Below, in pieces: positions 42,541 through 50,973 of a stretch of DNA of 64,000 nt. How positions within the stretch are numbered: the first letter of the stretch is position 1; each line of letters begins with the position of its first letter. The position numbers and the translations under genes are program-made. Under the pieces are notes generated by a model. It did not search any database. It was not told the origin of the DNA and was given only the letters and a program-made list of their open reading frames with translations. The DNA is from Pseudomonas fluorescens (lineage in GTDB: Bacteria > Pseudomonadota > Gammaproteobacteria > Pseudomonadales > Pseudomonadaceae): contig NZ_CABVIR010000002.1 of the NCBI RefSeq assembly GCF_902498065.1, positions 372,001 to 436,000 on the forward strand. The letters run 5' to 3'.

Positions 42541-42955
42541 CGATGGGACCTTGAATGACAAGGCCCAATTAGGCGTGCGAGGCTGGAAGGCCGCAAATCA
42601 GAAAGTCCGGTCTGGTATTTAGAAATTAAATAAAGGGAGGGCAACGCAAATCCAATGGGGCGCTCTGGAGTAATGTTTAGCCAACCCACAACCAAGGTTC
42701 TTCAAATCCCGATTTAACGACTTAACCAGCCATGTGACGCTGATGCTCATCTGTCTACTGCGGTCTTCTTTATGGACGATTGTCCAGTCGCACTTCCTTC
42801 CGAACTCGCCTTCTGGGCGTTGTGGCATTGTCGTCACGCGCGCCCGCCGGACTCCTGCCTTTCCCTTTGATTGTTTTTACAGGTCCTGCGCTGTGCGCCG
42901 GGATCAAACTGGCAGCGCCTGTGCGTTTGCCTGACGCGCAAACAAGAGAATTCCC
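42541..42955. promoter_or_regulatory. Divergent region between MFS gene and glutamine-synthetase-like gene
   Basis: This 415-bp gap has no supportable gene. It contains the inverted repeat TGGAC-GATT-GTCCA at 42773-42786, a possible operator. GAGAATTCCC just before 42956 is an acceptable but weak ribosome-binding region for the plus-strand gene. Confidence 0.45.
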
Positions 42956-44338
42956 ATGAGTTGTGCCACGACCTCCTTCGCCACGAAGCAAGAAGCGCTG
43001 ACTTTTCTGGAACAGAATCCGGATATCGAGATGTTCGAGTTGTTCATCCTCGACAACAACGGTGTGCCACGGGGAAAGTTGTTGCATCGCGATGAGCTAC
43101 TGGCGGTGTACGAAAGCGGTCGCCCCCTGCCGAGCACCATTCTGGGCCTGACCATCAACGGCGATGACGTGGAAAACTCCGGACTGGTCTGGGACGTGGG
43201 TGATATCGATTGCCGGGCCTACCCGATCAGCGGCAGCCTGACCCGCATGCCATGGCGGTTGATTCCGACGGCGGCGGTGCAGGTCAGCATGCACCCCAAG
43301 GAAGGCATGCCGGCCACCATCGCCGACCCGAGGCACCTGTTGGCGAAGGTAATCGAAAGCTTGCAGGCCGACGGTTATTACCCGGTGATGGCTGCGGAGC
43401 TGGAGTTCTATCTGCTGGATCAACAGCGCGACAGCAACGGACGGCCGCAACCGGCGCGGGATGTCGATGGCGGGCGCCCGCGCGGGACTCAGGTCTACGG
43501 ATTGCGTGAATTGGAACAGATCGAGCCGTTTCTGGCCGATCTCTACAGCGCCTGCAAACTCCAGGGCATTCCGGCGCGCACGGCGATTTCGGAATACGCG
43601 CCGGGACAAGTGGAGATCACCCTCGAACATCGCACCGACGCCTTGCAAGCCATGGACGAAGCCGTGCGCTACAAGCGGCTGGTCAAGGGCGTTGCGCATA
43701 AACACGGGATGATCGCGTGTTTCATGGCCAAACCGTTCGATGACCTGGCCGGCACGGGCATGCACATGCATGTCAGCCTGGCGGACAAGGACGGCAACAA
43801 CCTGTTCGCCAGCGAGGCCGCGGACGGTACTCCGCTGCTCAAGCAGGCGGTAGGCGGGATGCTCAGCACTTTGCTCGATTCGTTGTTGCTGTTTTGTCCG
43901 AACGCCAACTCCTACCGTCGCTTCCAGACCAACAGTTACGCGCCGCTGGCGGCTACCTGGGGCGTGGACAATCGCACCGTCAGTCTGCGTGTGCCGGGCG
44001 GGCCGGCATTCTCGCGGCATATCGAGCATCGAATCTGTGGTGCCGACGCCAACCCGTATCTGGCGGCCGCGGCGATTCTGGCCGGCATTCATCGCGGCAT
44101 TCGTGAGCAACTTGACCCTGGCGCACCGGTGGAAGGCAATGGTTACGCCCAGGCCACGGAACTGTTGCCGACCGACTGGCTGACCACATTGCGCGCACTG
44201 GAAGGTTCGGGCTGGGCGCGAGAGGCGTTCGGCAGTGAGTTTCTTGGTGTTTACCTCGCGGTGAAGCGTGCCGAGTATCGACAGTTTATGGGCGAAGTCG
44301 GTGAGCAGGACTGGCGCTGGTACCTGAACCAGGCCTGA
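42956..44338 (+). CDS. Glutamine synthetase family protein, gamma-glutamylpolyamine synthetase-like
   Basis: A 460-aa protein with the short beta-grasp domain of glutamine synthetase (about 12-110) and the full catalytic domain. Metal and glutamate ligands are seen in MAAELEFYLLD (near 142), EYAPGQVEITLEH (near 213), GTGMHMHVSL (near 265) and the arginine in RVPGGPAFSRHIEHR (near 344). It resembles PuuA/SpuI-type enzymes that glutamylate polyamines or other amines rather than true GlnA, which is longer and has the adenylylation tyrosine. No Puu partner genes are adjacent, so the amine substrate is unknown. Confidence 0.85.
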   Translation: MSCATTSFATKQEALTFLEQNPDIEMFELFILDNNGVPRGKLLHRDELLAVYESGRPLPSTILGLTINGDDVENSGLVWDVGDIDCRAYPISGSLTRMPWRLIPTAAVQVSMHPKEGMPATIADPRHLLAKVIESLQADGYYPVMAAELEFYLLDQQRDSNGRPQPARDVDGGRPRGTQVYGLRELEQIEPFLADLYSACKLQGIPARTAISEYAPGQVEITLEHRTDALQAMDEAVRYKRLVKGVAHKHGMIACFMAKPFDDLAGTGMHMHVSLADKDGNNLFASEAADGTPLLKQAVGGMLSTLLDSLLLFCPNANSYRRFQTNSYAPLAATWGVDNRTVSLRVPGGPAFSRHIEHRICGADANPYLAAAAILAGIHRGIREQLDPGAPVEGNGYAQATELLPTDWLTTLRALEGSGWAREAFGSEFLGVYLAVKRAEYRQFMGEVGEQDWRWYLNQA

Positions 44339-44355
44339 ACCGTTCTCAAATACAA

Positions 44356-44372
44356 CTTAAGTTTTTGTTAAG
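44356..44372 (+). promoter_or_regulatory. PmrA-box-like direct repeat upstream of eptA
   Basis: CTTAAG, five T residues and GTTAAG form two half-sites 11 bp apart, close to the PmrA consensus CTTAAT-N5-CTTAAT. It lies 135-151 bp upstream of eptA, a classic PmrA target. The second half-site begins with G and no good -10 follows at the usual distance, so it is a candidate only. Confidence 0.4.
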
Positions 44373-44378
44373 CACCAT

Positions 44379-44405
44379 AAGCCAACTAATCGTTGGCTTC
44401 TTTTT
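44379..44405 (+). terminator. Rho-independent terminator after the glutamine-synthetase-like gene
   Basis: AAGCCAAC, loop TAATC and GTTGGCTT followed by CTTTTT form an 8-bp stem with a T-tract, 40 nt after the stop. Confidence 0.75.
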
Positions 44406-44447
44406 CACAAAAAATTGATGGTTGACTGCCTAAAGTTGCTGCTGTCG

Positions 44448-44474
44448 CGGTAAATGAAATTTTTACATTTACCG
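44448..44474. promoter_or_regulatory. Perfect palindrome in the eptA leader region
   Basis: CGGTAAATG (44448-44456) and CATTTACCG (44466-44474) are 9-bp inverted arms around an AT-rich 9-nt centre, ending 32 bp before the eptA ATG. It may be an operator or an mRNA hairpin ahead of the ribosome-binding site. Confidence 0.45.
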
Positions 44475-44506
44475 ACGGCGCTTCTTTTCAGGAACAGCCG
44501 ACTATC

Positions 44507-46156
44507 ATGTGGAAATTCAAAGCCGTTCGCCCCGAGTGGGTAACGTTGATTGCCAGCGCCTTTTTATTGACAGGCTTTAATTTAGTTCTCTGGCAACATG
44601 TGTTTGAAATCACCGCGTTCGACGGACACGGCGTCGTCATGCGCGTGGCTTTCGGCTTGATGATTCTGGCTGCTTTCAACATCGTATTGACCCTGCTGGC
44701 GTTCCGCCCGTTGCTGAAACCAGTCTTGACCCTACTCTTCATGATCAGCGCCGGGGTGGCGTATTTCATGGGCCAGTATGGCGCACTGATTGACACCGGC
44801 ATGTTGCGTAACTTTGCGCAAACCAATGCCACGGAAGTGCGTGACTTACTCTCGATAAAGTTACTTGTTTATATTGTTTTGCTCGGGGTTTTACCGTCGT
44901 GGTTGTTGTGGATGACACCGATTAATTACCGCCGCTGGCACCGTGAGTTACTCAGTAAAGTACTGGTGAGTGTTGCGTCCGCTGCGGTGATCGGTGGCGT
45001 CGCACTGGTTAACTATCAAGGCCTGTCCTCGCTGTTTCGTAATCACCATGAGTTGCGTTTGATGGTGGTCCCGAGCAACTACATCGGCGCCTCGTTCGGC
45101 TACCTGGGTGAGCAAGTCGCTTCTGCCCGGCAGCCCTTCGTCAAAATCGGTGAAGATGCCGAGAGAAATCCGACCTGGCAAGCGCACGGCCGCAAATCCC
45201 TGACCGTGTTGGTGGTGGGAGAAAGTGCCCGGGCCGAGAACTTCGGCGTGCTGGGTTACAACCGTGACACCACACCAAAACTGGATAAGGAAGCAGGCCT
45301 GATTGCCTATACCGATGTGCATTCCTGCGGTACTGAAACGGCCGTGTCGGTGCCCTGCATGTTTTCCAACATGGGCCGCAAGGATTACAACGCGAGCAAG
45401 GCCAAGAACGAAGAGGGCCTGCTGGATGTGCTCAAGCGTGCAGGCCTCGAGGTGATATGGCGCGATAACCAGTCGGGCTGCAAAGGCACGTGCGACCGTG
45501 TCACCCTCGACGATGTCAGTAACCTGAAGGACCCGGTGCTTTGCGCCAATAGTGAATGCCGCGATGAAATTCTCCTGCAAGGTTTGCAGCACTTTATCGA
45601 CACCCTGGATAAAGACACGGTGTTGGTGTTGCACCAGATGGGCAGTCATGGCCCGGAGTACTTCAAGCGCTACCCGAAAGAGTACGAACGCTTTACGCCG
45701 GTGTGTGAAAGCAATGCGCTGAATAATTGCAGCCGCGAAAGTATCGTCAATGGGTATGACAATACCCTCGTTTACACCGACCACGTGTTGTCGACCCTGA
45801 TCGATCTGTTGCGCAGTAACCAGGACAAAGTCGATACCGCGATGCTCTACCTGTCGGACCACGGTGAATCACTGGGCGAATACAACCTGTTCCTCCACGG
45901 CACACCTTACATGCTGGCGCCGGATCAACAAAAGCATGTGGCGATGCTGGCCTGGTTCTCGGACAGCTATCAAAAGTCGTTTTCGGTGGATACCCATTGC
46001 CTTCAGTTGAGCCGTGAAAAGCCGCTCAGCCAGGACAACCTGTTCCATTCGATGCTCGGATTGCTGGAGGTCAACAGCAAAGTCTACAACCAGGATCTGG
46101 ACCTGTTTGCCGGTTGCCGTGGCGCGGTGATCGACGGTGTATTGGCCAAAGAGTGA
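44507..46156 (+). CDS. eptA: Lipid A phosphoethanolamine transferase
   Basis: A 549-aa inner-membrane enzyme that adds phosphoethanolamine to lipid A and lowers the negative surface charge, giving polymyxin tolerance. Five transmembrane helices fill residues 1-170, and the periplasmic sulfatase-fold domain follows. The catalytic threonine is in SCGTETAVSVPCMFSN near 284, the first metal Glu in VVGESARAENFG near 240, and the metal ligands in YLSDHGESLGE near 450. Paired cysteines typical of the family are present. ATG 44507 follows AGGAA. The PmrA-like box and the palindrome upstream suggest stress- or cation-dependent control. Confidence 0.93.
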   Translation: MWKFKAVRPEWVTLIASAFLLTGFNLVLWQHVFEITAFDGHGVVMRVAFGLMILAAFNIVLTLLAFRPLLKPVLTLLFMISAGVAYFMGQYGALIDTGMLRNFAQTNATEVRDLLSIKLLVYIVLLGVLPSWLLWMTPINYRRWHRELLSKVLVSVASAAVIGGVALVNYQGLSSLFRNHHELRLMVVPSNYIGASFGYLGEQVASARQPFVKIGEDAERNPTWQAHGRKSLTVLVVGESARAENFGVLGYNRDTTPKLDKEAGLIAYTDVHSCGTETAVSVPCMFSNMGRKDYNASKAKNEEGLLDVLKRAGLEVIWRDNQSGCKGTCDRVTLDDVSNLKDPVLCANSECRDEILLQGLQHFIDTLDKDTVLVLHQMGSHGPEYFKRYPKEYERFTPVCESNALNNCSRESIVNGYDNTLVYTDHVLSTLIDLLRSNQDKVDTAMLYLSDHGESLGEYNLFLHGTPYMLAPDQQKHVAMLAWFSDSYQKSFSVDTHCLQLSREKPLSQDNLFHSMLGLLEVNSKVYNQDLDLFAGCRGAVIDGVLAKE

Positions 46157-46228
46157 GGGCAACGACCTTTTTTTCACGTGTCGACCGTTAACCTGCGGCC
46201 GGTGGATTTTCCTACAGAGCAATTACAC

Positions 46229-46891
46229 ATGTCCCCTCAGCCGCCATCCGCCATCGAGCTTGAGTTCGCCCGGCGCTACGACCAGGAACACGCGCGCGTC
46301 TGTCAGCAGCCGCACCCGCGAGGTCTTGCCGGGCGCCTGGCGTTCTGGCGTGACGAGCAGTTGGTGCGCAACGCGCTCAAAGTGGCTGGCGAGCCGGGGT
46401 TGATTCTTGACGTCGCTTGCGGGGCCGGACGTTTCTGGCCGGTGCTGGCCGAACATGCAAACCGGGTGATCCTGGCGTCCGATCCGTCGCAGGACATGCT
46501 CGATCATGCCCCCACCCATCACCCGCAATACCTGTTGAAACGAGTCAAGACCTTTCAGAGTTCGGCGTTCACCATCGGTTTGTCGGCGAATGCGGTGGAC
46601 TGCATTTTGTGCATGCAACTGTTTCAGCACATCGCCAGCGCCGAGCATCGGTCGGCCATGCTCGGCGAGTTCCACCGGGTCAGCCGCGACACCGTGATTG
46701 TCGCGGTGCGCATCGATGCTCACTTCAAGCGCCGGCAGCCCGCTGCACAAGGCGTTCATGCCCGGCAGTCGGCCAGCAAGGCCGAGGTGGAAGCCGAGTT
46801 CAAACAGGCGGGGTTCCGTTTACTCAGCCACCAGGACTTCCTCCCCGGTTACACGCGGATGCGGGTCTACGTGCTGCGTAAGGCCAGATAA
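46229..46891 (+). CDS. Class I SAM-dependent methyltransferase
   Basis: A 220-aa cytoplasmic protein with a Methyltransf_11-type fold. The SAM-binding glycine motif LILDVACGAGRFWPVL is near residue 56 and the acidic second motif ILASDPSQDML near 80; the post-II motif VDCILCMQLFQHI follows near 128. ATG 46229 is preferred; an in-frame GTG at 46178 is possible. It begins 72 bp after eptA and could share its transcript. Substrate is unknown. A link to envelope or lipid modification is only suggested by the neighbour. Confidence 0.75.
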   Translation: MSPQPPSAIELEFARRYDQEHARVCQQPHPRGLAGRLAFWRDEQLVRNALKVAGEPGLILDVACGAGRFWPVLAEHANRVILASDPSQDMLDHAPTHHPQYLLKRVKTFQSSAFTIGLSANAVDCILCMQLFQHIASAEHRSAMLGEFHRVSRDTVIVAVRIDAHFKRRQPAAQGVHARQSASKAEVEAEFKQAGFRLLSHQDFLPGYTRMRVYVLRKAR

Positions 46892-47014
46892 CCTCCCTCT
46901 GTCAGACAATTCTTGCTAACAAGCAGGTGTTTTCGCTAAAGCTCTTGTTCAGTGGAGGCGCGGAAATCGCCGGGGGCGATATATACTGCGCGCCATTCTT
47001 CAAGGGAGAGCCGT

Positions 47015-48148
47015 GTGGCCATCGATATTCACTGGATTCGCGACAACGATAGCCTCGGCCGGTTTTGCGCCGAGTGGCAGCAGCTGCCCTACGTTGCCCT
47101 CGACACCGAATTCATGCGGGTCGACACCTTTTATCCGATCGCGGGTTTGCTGCAGATCGGCGATGGCGTACGCGCTTACCTGATTGACCCGTTGACCATC
47201 GACAACTGGCAACCCCTGGCCGCACTGCTGGAAAACCCGGCCGTGGTCAAAGTCGTGCATGCGTGCAGCGAAGACCTCGAAGTTCTGCTGCGTCTGACCG
47301 GTAGCCTGCCGACGCCGCTGTTCGACACCCAGCTCGCCGCTGCGTACCTGAACCTCGGTTTCTCCATGGGTTATTCGCGGCTGGTGCAGGAAGTGCTCGG
47401 CATCGACCTGCCCAAGGGCGAGACCCGTTCCGACTGGTTGCAACGTCCGCTGTCCGACACCCAGATCAGCTACGCCGCCGAAGACGCCTTGCATCTGGCG
47501 GAAGTTTTCGTACAGCTTCGTCCGAAGCTGTCTGACGACAAGTACGCGTGGGTCTTGGAAGACGGCGCCGAGCTGGTGGCCAACCTGCGTCGTGAGGTCG
47601 ATCCGTACGAGGTTTACCGCGAAGCGAAACTGGCCTGGAAGTTGTCTCGCGCTCAACTCGCCGTTTTGCGCGAACTCTGCGCCTGGCGTGAACGCGAAGC
47701 CCGCGCCCGTGATCTGCCGCGCAATCGCATCATTCGTGAACATTCCCTGTGGCCGCTGGCGCGGACGCAACCGGACAACCTCGGCGCGTTGGCGAAAATC
47801 GAAGACATGCACCCGCGTACCGTGCGTCAGGACGGCGAATTTCTGCTTGATCTGATCAAGCGCTCTGGCAGTGTGTCGCCAGATCAATGGCCGCCTGCCG
47901 TGCCGGAGCCGTTGCCGGTGGACGCCGCGGTGCTGATCAAACAGTTGCGTGCACTCGGTCAGGCCGAAGCCGAGCGACTGAACGTTGCGCCGGAACTGAT
48001 GCTGCGCAAGAAAACCCTGGAAGCGCTGCTCAAGAGCGGCTACCCCAATGGTCCTTACCAATTGCCTGATTCGCTGCGTGGCTGGCGCCGCGAATTGATG
48101 GGCCAGGCGCTGCTCGACAGCCTGGCCACCGCCGGAGAACAGCCTTGA
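47015..48148 (+). CDS. rnd: Ribonuclease D
   Basis: A 377-aa 3'-5' exoribonuclease for tRNA 3'-end maturation. DEDD catalytic residues are visible in [16 protein letters not shown] (near 23-38), [13 protein letters not shown] (near 78) and YAAEDALHL (near 151), and an HRDC domain lies at about 210-290. The start is GTG 47015 after GGGAGAG, giving [11 protein letters not shown], as in other pseudomonads; an extension to 46952 overlaps a TATACT promoter-like element at 46982-46987. Its TGA overlaps the TTG start of ycgL. Confidence 0.94.
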   Translation: MAIDIHWIRDNDSLGRFCAEWQQLPYVALDTEFMRVDTFYPIAGLLQIGDGVRAYLIDPLTIDNWQPLAALLENPAVVKVVHACSEDLEVLLRLTGSLPTPLFDTQLAAAYLNLGFSMGYSRLVQEVLGIDLPKGETRSDWLQRPLSDTQISYAAEDALHLAEVFVQLRPKLSDDKYAWVLEDGAELVANLRREVDPYEVYREAKLAWKLSRAQLAVLRELCAWREREARARDLPRNRIIREHSLWPLARTQPDNLGALAKIEDMHPRTVRQDGEFLLDLIKRSGSVSPDQWPPAVPEPLPVDAAVLIKQLRALGQAEAERLNVAPELMLRKKTLEALLKSGYPNGPYQLPDSLRGWRRELMGQALLDSLATAGEQP

Positions 48149-48438
48149 AACGTATCTGCTCCATCTATCGAAGCCTGAAGAAAAACGAGATGTACCTCTA
48201 TGTGCTCAAAAGCGATGCACTGGAGCGCGTTCCGGAAAGTCTGATGGCCGCTTTCGGCAAACCTCACCACGCCTTCGATCTGGTGCTGACCCCCGAGCGC
48301 AAGCTGTCGCGCGAGGACATCACCGTGGTCCTGGAAAACCTCGAGAAGCAGGGTTACCACCTGCAAATGCCGCCGGCCGAAGACGAATACATCGAACACT
48401 TGCCGGAAGAGCTGTTGCGACGCAACGATCCGATGTGA
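48145..48438 (+). CDS. ycgL: YcgL domain protein
   Basis: A 97-aa protein of the YcgL family, with the conserved start [20 protein letters not shown] and the [22 protein letters not shown] region near 34-55. The start codon is TTG at 48145, overlapping the rnd stop (TTGA), so translation is coupled. Function is unknown; the rnd-ycgL order and the neighbouring nitroreductase and ycgN genes are conserved in Pseudomonas. Confidence 0.9.
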   Translation: MKRICSIYRSLKKNEMYLYVLKSDALERVPESLMAAFGKPHHAFDLVLTPERKLSREDITVVLENLEKQGYHLQMPPAEDEYIEHLPEELLRRNDPM

Positions 48439-48502
48439 TCGGCAGACAGGCTCTGTTCAGAGTCTGCGTGAAACACTGGAATGATTTTGGCGATGGCCGC
48501 GA

Positions 48503-48523
48503 CGAGGGAGCGATACTCCCTCG
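48503..48523. other. Hairpin in the ycgL to dehydrogenase gap
   Basis: CGAGGGAG and CTCCCTCG form a perfect 8-bp stem with a CGATA loop, 36 bp before the next start codon. There is no strong T-run, so it may be a weak terminator or a leader hairpin. Confidence 0.4.
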
Positions 48524-48558
48524 GCGGCTATCTGCGCTGCTTTTGAAAGGTTTGAACC

Positions 48559-49491
48559 ATGCGCGTTCTGATTGCTGAACACGACCACCCTGTGTACGCC
48601 CAACTGCTGCGTCAGGCAGCACCTGATCTGGAAGTGCTGACCAGCGGTGACTCCGCCGAACTGGCCAGGCAGGCTGCCGATTGTCCGATCTGGCTGGGCC
48701 AGCCGGACCTTCTGGCGACATTGCTGCGTCAGGGCCATCAGCCACAATGGTTGCAGTCGACCTGGGCCGGCATCACGCCGCTGCTCGCCGACGGCTTGCC
48801 GCGTCACTATCGCCTGACCCGCGCGGTGGGGATTTTCGGTCAGGTGATGGCCGAATACGTGCTGACCTACATGCTCGGCCACGAGCGCGAAGTGCTGCCG
48901 CGGCTGGTCAGTCAGGTCGAGCGCAAATGGGACAGCCGTCAGGGCCAAAGCCTGGCGGGACGCAAGGCGCTGATCGTCGGCACCGGTGATATCGGCCAGA
49001 CCGTCGCGCAGTTCCTGCTGCCGTTTGGCGTCGAGTTGTATGGCATCGCCAGTGAAGCTCGCGAGCAGGCGCCGTTTGTCGAAGTGGGCGCGCTGGCGGA
49101 CTTGCCACGCCTGGTCGGTGAAGTGGATTACGTGATCAATTTGCTGCCGAACACCCCGACCACCCACGACCTGTACGACGCAGCGCTGTTCAAGCAGTTC
49201 AAGCCGACCGGTTTGTTTATCAACGTCGGGCGCGGCGTCGCGGTAGTCGATGCAGATCTGGTGGAAGCCTTGAAGGAAGGGCATCTGGCGGGCGCTGTGA
49301 TCGACGTCTGCCGTCAGGAGCCGCTGCCGCAACGTCACCCGTTCTGGACGGCCTGGGGCCTGTTGCTGACCGGCCACAGTTCGGCGCCGACGTCACCGAC
49401 GATGATGGTTAAGCTGTTTGTCGACAATGTGCGGGCGTATCAGGCGGGCGAGGCGTTGCGCGGGGAAGTCGATTTCAATCGCGGGTATTGA
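48559..49491 (+). CDS. D-2-hydroxyacid dehydrogenase, glyoxylate/hydroxypyruvate reductase-like
   Basis: A 310-aa NAD(P)H-dependent oxidoreductase. The dinucleotide-binding motif GRKALIVGTGDIGQTVAQFL lies at about 134-153, the NLLPNTPTTHDL loop at about 195, and the arginine and glutamate of the active site in NVGRGVAVVDADL (near 226) and DVCRQEPLP (near 254); the catalytic His is in LTGHSSAPTS near 274. It is close to the GhrA type that reduces glyoxylate or hydroxypyruvate. The physiological substrate is not determined by sequence. AAGG precedes the ATG. Confidence 0.88.
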   Translation: MRVLIAEHDHPVYAQLLRQAAPDLEVLTSGDSAELARQAADCPIWLGQPDLLATLLRQGHQPQWLQSTWAGITPLLADGLPRHYRLTRAVGIFGQVMAEYVLTYMLGHEREVLPRLVSQVERKWDSRQGQSLAGRKALIVGTGDIGQTVAQFLLPFGVELYGIASEAREQAPFVEVGALADLPRLVGEVDYVINLLPNTPTTHDLYDAALFKQFKPTGLFINVGRGVAVVDADLVEALKEGHLAGAVIDVCRQEPLPQRHPFWTAWGLLLTGHSSAPTSPTMMVKLFVDNVRAYQAGEALRGEVDFNRGY

Positions 49492-49521
49492 ATCCACTTT
49501 GCTTGAATAGTGTGCGAAACC

Positions 49522-49618
49522 CACTGTGGGAGCGAGCCTGCTCGCGATGGCGGTGTATCAGTCGACATCATTGTTGGCTGACGTTCCCTCATCGCTAGCA
49601 GGCTAGCTCCCACAGTTG
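49522..49618. repeat. Paired inverted REP element (REPIN), hybrid type
   Basis: ACTGTGGGAGCGAGCCTGCTCGCGATGG and an inverted partner ending GCTAGCAGGCTAGCTCCCACAGT. The left half is of the GCTCGCGA type and the right half of the GCTAGCAGGCTAGC type. It lies between convergent genes. Confidence 0.85.
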
Positions 49619-49631
49619 TTTGCGGTGTGGC

Positions 49632-50225
49632 TTAGAGGGTGAAGTCGCCTTCAGCCGCCAACTCGCTCAATGGACGACGCGGGCTCGGCGCTTCGCGCGC
49701 TTGCAGGTAATCCGCCAGTGTCGCCTTGTCCCCCAACTTGCCCACCGCCACTGCCGCGTGCAGTGCGTAACCTTCAGGAATGTTCAGCACCTTGCGGGTC
49801 AGCTCCTGATCGAAACCGGCCATGCCGTGGGTGTGCCAGCCGCTGATGCTCGCTTGCAACGCCAGATGGCCCCAGGCTGAACCTGTGTCGAAGGTGTGCC
49901 ACAGGGCCGGGGTTTCTTCAGTGGCGCCGGGCGCCGTGAAGGTGGTTTTCGAGATCACGATCACCAGCGCAGAGGCATGTTGCGCCCAGCTGCGGTTGAA
50001 CTCGTTGAGCAGGCCCAGGTAACGCTCCCAGTTCGGCGTATCGCGACGCGCGTAGAGAAACCGCCACGGCTGCGAGTTGTAGGCCGAGGGTGCCCAGCGT
50101 GCGGCTTCGAAAAAGCTCAGCAGCGTTTCTTCGGGAATGGTTTCGCCGGTGAAAGCCCGGGGCGACCAGCGATCGGTGAATTGAGGGTGGATGGCATATT
50201 CGGCAACGCGTGGGTTGGCACTCAT
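49632..50225 (-). CDS. Nitroreductase family protein
   Basis: A 197-aa FMN-dependent oxidoreductase. The N-terminal PQFTDRWSPRAFTGETIPEET contains the FMN-binding arginine pair and SPRAFT, and WAPSAYNSQPWRFLYA is the second FMN loop near 48-63; the C-terminal GYALHAAVAVGKLGDKATL is also typical. It reduces nitro or quinone compounds in vitro for the family; its natural substrate is unknown. Monocistronic, flanked by a REPIN. Confidence 0.88.
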   Translation of the reverse strand: MSANPRVAEYAIHPQFTDRWSPRAFTGETIPEETLLSFFEAARWAPSAYNSQPWRFLYARRDTPNWERYLGLLNEFNRSWAQHASALVIVISKTTFTAPGATEETPALWHTFDTGSAWGHLALQASISGWHTHGMAGFDQELTRKVLNIPEGYALHAAVAVGKLGDKATLADYLQAREAPSPRRPLSELAAEGDFTL

Positions 50226-50505
50226 GCAGAGATTCCTTGCGACGTTTGAGTGAGAAAGTCGATTAAAAACCGGCGGGCACAGTCAGGCTGGGCGATGAGG
50301 TTTTTCGTGAGCCTGGCACTTCATCTGAATGCAACGCAGTGGGGCGTTAATGGCACGCAGGTCTGGCTCCTTGCGACTGGCAAAGCTACTGGTCGGCGCA
50401 ATATCTGACAAGTCCCGGTCTACCGGCAGTCGCCAATGCTTGGCCCGCAAGGGCCTTGGCACTAGACTGGCGGCCTTTTCACCACCTGATGTTGATGCTT
50501 GAGCC

Positions 50506-50955
50506 ATGGCCGCCAAAGTCGAACCGTTCTGGATACGCAAAACCCTCGATCAACTCGATCAGCAGGAGTGGGAGTCGCTGTGCGACGGTTGCGGTCTGTG
50601 CTGCCTGCAAAAGCTCGAGGATGAAGAGGACAACAGCGTTTATTACACGCGCATCGCGTGCAAGTTGCTGGACCTGAAAACCTGCCAGTGCAGCGATTAC
50701 CCGAACCGCCGCGAATTCGTGCCGGACTGCATCCAGCTCACACCGGGCAAGGCCGATGAGTTCAAATGGCTGCCGCCCACCTGCGGTTATCGCCTGGTCA
50801 GCGAAGGCAAGGATTTGCCACTCTGGCACCACTTGGTGTGCGGTGATCGCGACGCGGTGCATCACGAACGCATTTCCCAGTCCGGGCGCATGCTCGCCGA
50901 AGGCAGCGTGGCCGAGGACGATTGGGAAGACCATCTGATTTTCCGGGCAGGTTAG
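50506..50955 (+). CDS. YcgN family cysteine-cluster protein (UPF0260)
   Basis: A 149-aa protein with the cysteine cluster CDGCGLCC at about 27-34 and further cysteines in [17 protein letters not shown] (near 53), PDCIQL and PTCGYRL, a pattern that could bind a metal or Fe-S cluster. Function unknown. The family name comes from E. coli YcgN. It is 18 bp upstream of the exported peptidase-like gene and may share its transcript. The upstream 280-bp gap shows no clear element. Confidence 0.88.
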   Translation: MAAKVEPFWIRKTLDQLDQQEWESLCDGCGLCCLQKLEDEEDNSVYYTRIACKLLDLKTCQCSDYPNRREFVPDCIQLTPGKADEFKWLPPTCGYRLVSEGKDLPLWHHLVCGDRDAVHHERISQSGRMLAEGSVAEDDWEDHLIFRAG

Positions 50956-50973
50956 TTTTACAAAGGAGTGTGT

